A DNA stretch of 45,942 bases from Oscillospiraceae bacterium (GTDB taxonomy: Bacteria > Bacillota > Clostridia > Oscillospirales > CAG-272), in contig SVQM01000004.1 in NCBI GenBank assembly GCA_015065335.1, positions 1 to 45,942 of the forward strand. Reading direction: 5' to 3'. Positions 40,366 to 45,942 of this stretch are shown here, piece by piece. The notes beneath the pieces were generated by a model, which saw only the letters and a program-made list of their open reading frames with translations, was not told where the DNA came from and made no database searches. The position numbers and the translations under genes were made by a program. Within the stretch, counting starts at the first letter, position 1. Each line of letters begins with the position of its first letter.

Positions 40366-40829
40366 TATATATTCCTCGGGGCTTTGAGTGAATCGGAATC
40401 AAGCGAGATGGTAACGGGACCGTCACAGCACATGTCTATCTTCATGTCGGCTCCGAAAACTCCGGTTTCGACTTTTAATCCGCAATCAATTAGCTTATCA
40501 CGGAAATAATCAAACATGGGCTTCGCCTCATCGGGCTTCATGCAATTGCCGAAATCAGGACGTCTGCCACGTCTGCAGGAGGCGCTTAAAGTGAAATTCG
40601 GGATAAGAAGCACTTCTCCGTCAATGTCACTGAGTGCAAGATTCATTTTCATGTTCTCATCCTCAAAAATGCGAAGTCCTGCGATCTTTGAGCACAGAAG
40701 ATCGGCATCATCATGGGTATCACCTACAGCACAACCCAGAAGGATCATCATTCCCTTAGCCGCTTTACCTTTCACCTCTCCGTCAACGGAAACAGAAGCG
40801 AAAGAAACTCTTTGTAAAATTGCTGTCAT
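40365..40829 (-). CDS. dtd: D-aminoacyl-tRNA deacylase
   Basis: 154 residues. MTAILQRVSFASVSVDGE start, GCAVGDTHDDADLLCSKIAGLRIFED, and LIPNFTLSASCRRGRRPDF with the SQFTL-like and near-C-terminal GPVT motif (GPVTISLDS) characteristic of DTD. The motif LSASCRRGRRP differs a little from the usual LYGDTRKGRRP. Cleaves D-aminoacyl-tRNA. 24 nt after relA, a common Firmicutes arrangement. Confidence 0.94.
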   Translation of the reverse strand: MTAILQRVSFASVSVDGEVKGKAAKGMMILLGCAVGDTHDDADLLCSKIAGLRIFEDENMKMNLALSDIDGEVLLIPNFTLSASCRRGRRPDFGNCMKPDEAKPMFDYFRDKLIDCGLKVETGVFGADMKIDMCCDGPVTISLDSDSLKAPRNI

Positions 40830-40853
40830 TTACAGTCCTGCCTTTAAGTGAGA

Positions 40854-43088
40854 TCAACTGAAGCCACGGACGATATTGGTAACATTGTCGATAGACTTCA
40901 GACGTGAAACGATCGAAGTAAAATGCTCCGTATCCTTACACGCAATTGTGAGATTTATGATTATATCATCATTGGTGCGCTTTTTGGTATTGATCTGAAG
41001 GATCGATACCTTCATATCGGCAAGCGCTATGGTTATATCAGCGATAAGTGAGATGGAATTGAAGGCAAAAATCTGTATCATTGCCTCAAATGTAGTCTTG
41101 TTTTTGGAAACAAGTGCATCGTTATCCCACTCAGCATGGATCCAACGATTGAAGAATTCAGGAGACTTCATACCGCTCATGACGTTGGGACAATCTCTCT
41201 TGTGGATGGATATTCCGTAACCCTTGGTTATAAATCCGATCACCGGATCACCGGGGAGAGGGTTACAGCATTTTGCAAATTTAACTGCACAGCCGTACTG
41301 ACCGTCGACGATGATACCGCCGTTATTGTTACTCTTTTTGAAGCCGGCAGTCTTAACTTGATCGGTATTTGTAATAGGCGCTTCTTCTTCAAGTGGCTTC
41401 ACTTGCTTTTCAAATTCATCCTTTAGCTTCGGGATGATCTTTGACATTGCAAGACCGCCGTAACCGACAGTATTGTAAAGATCCTCGGCATCCTGAATAC
41501 CGATTCGCTTTGCAACGGCGCTGACTATGGATAGTTTTTGATCATCGGTGAGTCTTCGTGAAATCTTGGCAAGCTCACGTTCGATGTCACCACGTCCGAC
41601 TTCGATATTGTCAGATCTCTTTTCCTTTTTAAACCACTGACGGATCTTGTTTCTTGCTTCCGAAGTCTTAACGATCTTGAGCCAGTCACGGCTGGGGCCT
41701 TTAGATGCCTGCGAAGTAAGGATCTCGACGATCTCACCGTTCTGAGGAATACGGTCGATGGGAGCGATCATACCGTTGATCTTTGCACCGATCATACGGT
41801 TTCCGACCTGGGTATGGATCGAATAAGCAAAGTCGATGATAGTAGATCCCTGAGGAAGTGCAACCACATCACCCTTGGGTGTGAACACAAATGTCTCATC
41901 GTTGAATATATCGTTTTTAAGAACGCTCATGAACTCGTCGGGATCGACGGTCTCATTCTCTGTATCAACCAGCTTTGAGATCCACGCAAGCTTTTCGTCG
42001 ATCTCCTCACGGCTTCTTTCGCCAGATTTGTATTTCCAATGAGCGGCAATACCGTATTCTGCAACGTGGTGCATATCCTTTGTTCGTATCTGCACCTCAA
42101 AAGGGATACCGTCACGCCCGATGACCGTCGTATGAAGAGACTGATACATATTGGGCTTAGGAGTTGAGATATAGTCTTTAAAACGACCGGGCATAGACTT
42201 GAACAGCTCGTGTATGATTCCGAGGGCTGTATAACAGTCAAGCTCGGTGTCGACTATGATCCTCAGTGCATAAAAATCGTATATCTCGTCAAAGCTTTTG
42301 TTCTGATTGAACATCTTGCGATAGATGCTGTATACGGTTTTTACACGACCTTCAAGACGGTACTCGATCTTGTATTCATCAAGTCTGTCAGATATATAGG
42401 AACGGACTTTTTCAATAAAGTCACGGTTCTGACCGTATTTGCGCTCAATATTTTCGCTTACCTCAGCGTAACCGATAGGATCAAGATATCGCACAGCAAG
42501 GTTTTCAAGCTCCTGCTTGATACGTTGGATACCGAGACGGTGAGCAAGCGGTGCATAGACATGCATCGTTTCAAGTGCGGTAGTCCTTCGCTTATGTTCA
42601 GGCTTTGCGTCAAGAGTACGCATATTGTGGAGCCTGTCGCAAAGCTTTATAAAAATTACACGGATATCCTTAGACATCGCAAGAAGCATTTTGCGGATGT
42701 TTTCCATTTGAGCTTCTTCTTTATCTTCAATGGCGATATCTTCCATTTTTGTAAGACCGTCAACGAGATTTGCAACATCCTCACCAAATTTGGCTTTTAT
42801 CTTGTTGAAATCAGTTTTATCGGGGCAATCCTCAATTGTATCATGAAGAAAAGCGGCACATATGGAATCTGTATCAAGACCGAGAGCTGCGGCGATTTCA
42901 GCAACAGCGATGGGATGCACGATGTACGGCTCACCGGAATTACGGAACTGACCTTCGTGCATTTCGGTTGCATACCTGAAAGCCTCTGCGATCTTTTCCA
43001 TATTGTATTTTTTTCCGCTTGTTTCAAGAACCGAAAAAAGTTTACCTACGAGCTCACTTTCCTCGGGAGTTAAGTCGATTTTCGTCAT
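40854..43088 (-). CDS. relA: Bifunctional (p)ppGpp synthetase/hydrolase RelA/SpoT
   Basis: 744 residues. HD hydrolase domain with FLHDTIED (His82, Asp83 and following acidic residues) intact, synthetase domain with GRVKTVYSIYRKM and YISTPKPNMYQSLHTTV, then TGS (VFTPKGDVVALPQGSTIIDFAYSIHT), and a C-terminal ACT domain. Both catalytic halves look functional. relA-dtd-hemZ order continues from recJ, 25 nt after it. Confidence 0.97.
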   Translation of the reverse strand: MTKIDLTPEESELVGKLFSVLETSGKKYNMEKIAEAFRYATEMHEGQFRNSGEPYIVHPIAVAEIAAALGLDTDSICAAFLHDTIEDCPDKTDFNKIKAKFGEDVANLVDGLTKMEDIAIEDKEEAQMENIRKMLLAMSKDIRVIFIKLCDRLHNMRTLDAKPEHKRRTTALETMHVYAPLAHRLGIQRIKQELENLAVRYLDPIGYAEVSENIERKYGQNRDFIEKVRSYISDRLDEYKIEYRLEGRVKTVYSIYRKMFNQNKSFDEIYDFYALRIIVDTELDCYTALGIIHELFKSMPGRFKDYISTPKPNMYQSLHTTVIGRDGIPFEVQIRTKDMHHVAEYGIAAHWKYKSGERSREEIDEKLAWISKLVDTENETVDPDEFMSVLKNDIFNDETFVFTPKGDVVALPQGSTIIDFAYSIHTQVGNRMIGAKINGMIAPIDRIPQNGEIVEILTSQASKGPSRDWLKIVKTSEARNKIRQWFKKEKRSDNIEVGRGDIERELAKISRRLTDDQKLSIVSAVAKRIGIQDAEDLYNTVGYGGLAMSKIIPKLKDEFEKQVKPLEEEAPITNTDQVKTAGFKKSNNNGGIIVDGQYGCAVKFAKCCNPLPGDPVIGFITKGYGISIHKRDCPNVMSGMKSPEFFNRWIHAEWDNDALVSKNKTTFEAMIQIFAFNSISLIADITIALADMKVSILQINTKKRTNDDIIINLTIACKDTEHFTSIVSRLKSIDNVTNIVRGFS

Positions 43089-43113
43089 ATAGTACCTCAG
43101 TTATATGGGTAAT

Positions 43114-45291
43114 TTAACCTCTGCAGCTTTGAAGCTTTCTGTACAAGGGAGAATTTTCAAGACTTGTACGATGTTTTACGTGGATATACGTAAATACGAA
43201 TTTTTCAAGCTCGGTATCAGTTTCTTCTGCACGGATGAGATCAAGCTCATCTATGATCTTCAGAATAAATCTGAGCTTTGCATATCCGATATTACCGCCT
43301 GATTCACCGATAAGATGCAGAAGTGCACGTATGCTGTATATTTCTCTTTCCATGCGAAGCTCATTTTTGAGAAGGTTATAAATGAATCCGCAATCATCAC
43401 GTGAAGGGATAATTGAATCGTCAAATTTTTCTGATATTTCGTCAGAGGACTCAAGAAGCTCGGATATGCGGGCATATTCTTCTCGCTCGGCAAGCTCAGT
43501 CTCATACTGTTTTTCGGAAAGTCTCATATCCTTTGCGATGAACTGAAGGTTCTTTTGTCCCTGAAATTCATTTATGTCAAGATTGAAAAGAATGTCAGCT
43601 TTATCACCGGGATAAATATCATATTCCTCCGGAATATGACGGAAGCACATCACTGTAACGGGAATTCTTCCGCATTTAACTGTAAATTTTGTATGTTTAC
43701 CTGAACCGACCGTGCAATAATCGTCAACTGTAAGACCTCGTGCTACAAAAAGAGGTTGCGGATTTGATACCCCGTAAGGCTCAAGAAGATAAAGCTCCGA
43801 TGCCTGCTTCATAGTGACATCAGCGGGAGAGAGCTCCATATCGTATTCAAAGCCGGGGCATATATCCTCTCCGTTAAAGGAATTATTTGCATAATCGGCA
43901 AGGCGTGAAATAAATTCCGGCAGATTTTTTCGCTTGATCGACAGACCTGCCGCAAGCTCGTGACCTCCGTATTTCTCAAGAAGATCGTCGCAAGATCGGA
44001 GAGCATCCACAAGGTTCATTCCCTTGACGCTTCTTCCGGATCCCTTTCCTACATCCTCGGGGGAAATACCGTCTGTAGAGGAACCGTCGAAGGATATGAG
44101 TATGGAAGGCTTACCGTATCTTTCTGTAAGGCGGGATGAAACGATTCCTATGATCCCATGATGCCATGTTTCGTCATCAAGAACGATCACGGGAGAATCC
44201 TTGAGAGCCTCATTGGATTTAAGTTTTTCTTTTGCTGATGTAGCGATCTCATTTTCCTCAAACTGTCTTTCCCTGTTAATATCACAGAGCTTTTTAGCCA
44301 GTGCGGCAGCTCTGACAGGATCTTTCGCAAGGAAAAGCTCCACAGCAATGCCGGCACTGCTGATCCTTCCGGCTGCGTTGATTCTGGGGGCAATTGAATA
44401 ACTTATATATCCAGAAGTCACTTTTTTCTGCGAGCCCAGTTTCTTTGATTCGGAGCTTACGGCATCCATGAGAGCGACAAGACCGGGACGATCTGTACAT
44501 TCAATTTTTCTGAGTCCTTCAGCTACGATCAGTCTGTTTTCATCTTTGAGAGGCATTACATCAGCGACGGTACCGATAGCAACAAGATCTATGTAGTCCT
44601 TGCATATACGCTTCACACTTGTGTAAAGATCGTCACCGCTTTTCAGCTTTTCAATTGCACAGATAACCTTGAAAACGACACCGACACCTGCAAGCTCCTT
44701 GAAGGGATAGGTGCATCCGTTTTGTCTTGGGTTTACGATAGTATAGGCATCAGGAAGAATTTCATGGCATTCGTGATGATCGGTTACGATAAGAGTTATA
44801 CCGAGCTCACGACAAAGTGCAGCCTCTTCAAAAGCGGTGATACCGGTATCAACGGTAATTATCATTGAAACACCGTCTTTGGCAAAGCTGCGGACGATAT
44901 CTGTCGACATACCGTACCCCTCACCTGCTCTGTTGGGAATATAATAACCAACATTTTTGTCGATGGTTTCAAGATAAGTAAGGAGTGTACAGACGGAGGT
45001 CACTCCATCTACATCATAATCGCCGTAAACAATGATCTTTTCATTGTTTTGTGCGGCTTCGAGGATCTTTTGCGCAGCAACATCCATACCTGACAGAAGA
45101 AATGGATCATGGAGCATAACTTCGGATTTTGTTATAAATGAATCCGCATCTCCCGGAGTCATGCATCCTCTGTTCATAAGAAGCTGAGCTGTAACCTCGG
45201 TTACACCGAGAGATGATGCTATATCATGTCTGAGATCATCATTTTTGACAGCACCCTCGCTCAAATTCCATTTGTACTTGTACTTTCTCAT
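43114..45291 (-). CDS. recJ: Single-stranded-DNA-specific exonuclease RecJ
   Basis: 725 residues. DHH motifs YGDYDVDGVTSV (89-100), DTG (148-150), TDHHE (170-174), then DHHA1 with GSGRSVKGMNL and KYGGHELAAGLS. C-terminal OB and an extra helical domain (Firmicutes-type, a little shorter than Bacillus). 5' to 3' exonuclease in repair. Just upstream of relA. Confidence 0.96.
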   Translation of the reverse strand: MRKYKYKWNLSEGAVKNDDLRHDIASSLGVTEVTAQLLMNRGCMTPGDADSFITKSEVMLHDPFLLSGMDVAAQKILEAAQNNEKIIVYGDYDVDGVTSVCTLLTYLETIDKNVGYYIPNRAGEGYGMSTDIVRSFAKDGVSMIITVDTGITAFEEAALCRELGITLIVTDHHECHEILPDAYTIVNPRQNGCTYPFKELAGVGVVFKVICAIEKLKSGDDLYTSVKRICKDYIDLVAIGTVADVMPLKDENRLIVAEGLRKIECTDRPGLVALMDAVSSESKKLGSQKKVTSGYISYSIAPRINAAGRISSAGIAVELFLAKDPVRAAALAKKLCDINRERQFEENEIATSAKEKLKSNEALKDSPVIVLDDETWHHGIIGIVSSRLTERYGKPSILISFDGSSTDGISPEDVGKGSGRSVKGMNLVDALRSCDDLLEKYGGHELAAGLSIKRKNLPEFISRLADYANNSFNGEDICPGFEYDMELSPADVTMKQASELYLLEPYGVSNPQPLFVARGLTVDDYCTVGSGKHTKFTVKCGRIPVTVMCFRHIPEEYDIYPGDKADILFNLDINEFQGQKNLQFIAKDMRLSEKQYETELAEREEYARISELLESSDEISEKFDDSIIPSRDDCGFIYNLLKNELRMEREIYSIRALLHLIGESGGNIGYAKLRFILKIIDELDLIRAEETDTELEKFVFTYIHVKHRTSLENSPLYRKLQSCRG

Positions 45292-45334
45292 TTATTTATA
45301 TATTCCTTGAATATTAGAATCGATTTAAAAGATA

Positions 45335-45793
45335 TTATTCATCATCGGATATGACATTGTCATCATCGGACAATATCCGAAGGATCGTCAGTCTCGGTTC
45401 ATTATTCTTCATTTTTCTTTCGAAAATACGCAGAAAAGGAAAGACGATAATGAACCCTACGACAGCCGAAATAATACAGATATCAGATGAGAGACCTAAA
45501 AGCGTTGTTGTCACATAACAAATAAGTCCCATTATAAGAGGGAGAATGAATACTGCGGCAGCAGCACCGAGAACCTCCTTGTCGGAGGTGGAAACTTCAA
45601 CGGAGTCACCGATCTCTGCATCAGCTTTGTTTATTGCATATGCAGTCATTTTTTTGCCGGAGGACATTATTCCACTCATGGCACATTTGCCACTGCACTG
45701 CATCTTATGGCAGCCGTCACACATTGCTTTTCTTGATACTTCGATCTCAGCAAGACCGTTTTTAAATCCGATGACCTTTGCTCTTTGTACCAT
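45335..45793 (-). CDS. RseC/SoxR-reducing-system-like membrane protein
   Basis: 152 residues. A Cys-rich N-terminal part (MCDGCHKMQCSGKCAM, about 24-39) followed by AYAINKADAEIGDSVEV and two hydrophobic helices (about 75-115), then an acidic tail. RseC-family proteins in Gram-negatives act in sigma-E or SoxR control; the role in Clostridia is unknown, possibly Fe-S or redox related. Start ATG with AAAGGAGG. First gene seen before recJ, with a 43-nt gap. Confidence 0.82.
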   Translation of the reverse strand: MVQRAKVIGFKNGLAEIEVSRKAMCDGCHKMQCSGKCAMSGIMSSGKKMTAYAINKADAEIGDSVEVSTSDKEVLGAAAAVFILPLIMGLICYVTTTLLGLSSDICIISAVVGFIIVFPFLRIFERKMKNNEPRLTILRILSDDDNVISDDE

Positions 45794-45839
45794 GAGCTCC
45801 TCCTTTAACTAATTATCGTATTGTAAAGTTAAATGAAAG

Positions 45840-45869
45840 TTGAGAACCTGTCAATCCATATGGTACAAT
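45840..45869 (+). promoter_or_regulatory. Candidate plus-strand sigma-A promoter at the right edge
   Basis: TTGAGA (45840-45845), 18-bp spacer, TACAAT (45864-45869). It directs transcription to the plus strand away from rseC. GAGAACCT at 45842-45849 is repeated in inverse as AGGTTCTC at 45909-45916. Confidence 0.55.
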
Positions 45870-45916
45870 AGTTTCACCACAAAACACAAGTACTCCGAAA
45901 TGGAAGAAAGGTTCTC

Positions 45917-45942
45917 ATGATGAAATCATACCACATTTCATG
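45917..45942 (+). CDS. Beginning of an unidentified plus-strand gene (runs off right edge)
   Basis: Only the first eight codons are visible (MMKSYHIS), with AGAAAGG placed 5-8 nt before two adjacent ATGs (45917, 45920). The fragment is too short to identify. A transposase-like gene is possible, but nothing proves it. Confidence 0.35.

Noticed and set aside
42210-43073. Plus-strand open frame of 287 codons opposite relA.
   Set aside because: Shadow of relA codon usage; no recognisable protein features or start signal.
17274-45793. A defence island, prophage or CRISPR array.
   Set aside because: All genes in this stretch are housekeeping or sporulation types; no repeats of array length, integrases or phage genes are visible.

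Overview
The window is a stretch of low-to-medium GC chromosome from a spore-forming, anaerobic Gram-positive bacterium of the Clostridia, most likely a gut member of the Ruminococcaceae/Oscillospirales. The evidence is the set of Firmicutes sporulation genes (spoIIID, yabP, yabQ, a BofC-like gene, a SpoVB/YabM-like flippase), Firmicutes gene orders (ylxM-ffh-rpsP-khpA, nusB-xseAB-ispA-tlyA-nadK-argR-recN, yabM-mazG-hup-rqcP-yabP-yabQ-divIC) and strong Shine-Dalgarno sites with sigma-A promoters. The family-level placement is inference.

Layout. Almost every gene is on the minus strand, so transcription runs from high to low coordinates. 1-4514: a carbohydrate operon (FGGY ketose kinase, divergent GH32 enzyme, L-lactate dehydrogenase, start of a sugar-binding lipoprotein that leaves the left edge). 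4517-6867: the signal-recognition/ribosomal operon ylxM-ffh-rpsP-khpA. 6892-9234: a small flavodoxin-like protein, an ECF transporter S component and type III pantothenate kinase, which together suggest pantothenate uptake and CoA synthesis. 9242-12966: spoIIID behind a galM-galE-nahK operon. 13011-16759: a DUF4430-like lipoprotein, a TspO-like membrane protein and a class A penicillin-binding protein. 16844-17273: the only complete plus-strand gene, BofC-like, with a possible sporulation promoter. 17274-24372: murB-whiA-dnaE and tyrS-yjjG. 24420-32085: the nusB to recN operon. 32122-45793: the division/sporulation cluster and a long housekeeping run (rseC-like, recJ, relA, dtd, hemZ, uridine-kinase-like, mtaD, flippase, mazG, hup). 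At the right edge a plus-strand promoter and a few codons of an unidentified gene are visible.

No gap between genes exceeds 300 bases (largest about 190). I see no rRNA, tRNA gene, CRISPR array, complete insertion sequence or prophage.

No single novel system stands out. The points most worth a second look are: (i) a sugar operon pairing a GH32-like enzyme that lacks the usual nucleophile motif with a sedoheptulokinase-like kinase; (ii) a WhiA that lacks most of its first LAGLIDADG repeat, in a murB locus that has lost rapZ and glmR; (iii) two places where the ribosome-binding site of a gene is the 3' arm of the upstream gene's terminator; (iv) a perfect 15-bp terminator hairpin pointing antisense inside the first codons of mtaD; (v) a perfect dyad ahead of coaX sharing its half-site with the adjacent transporter leader; and (vi) palindromes and phased A-tracts at the nusB and hup promoters.
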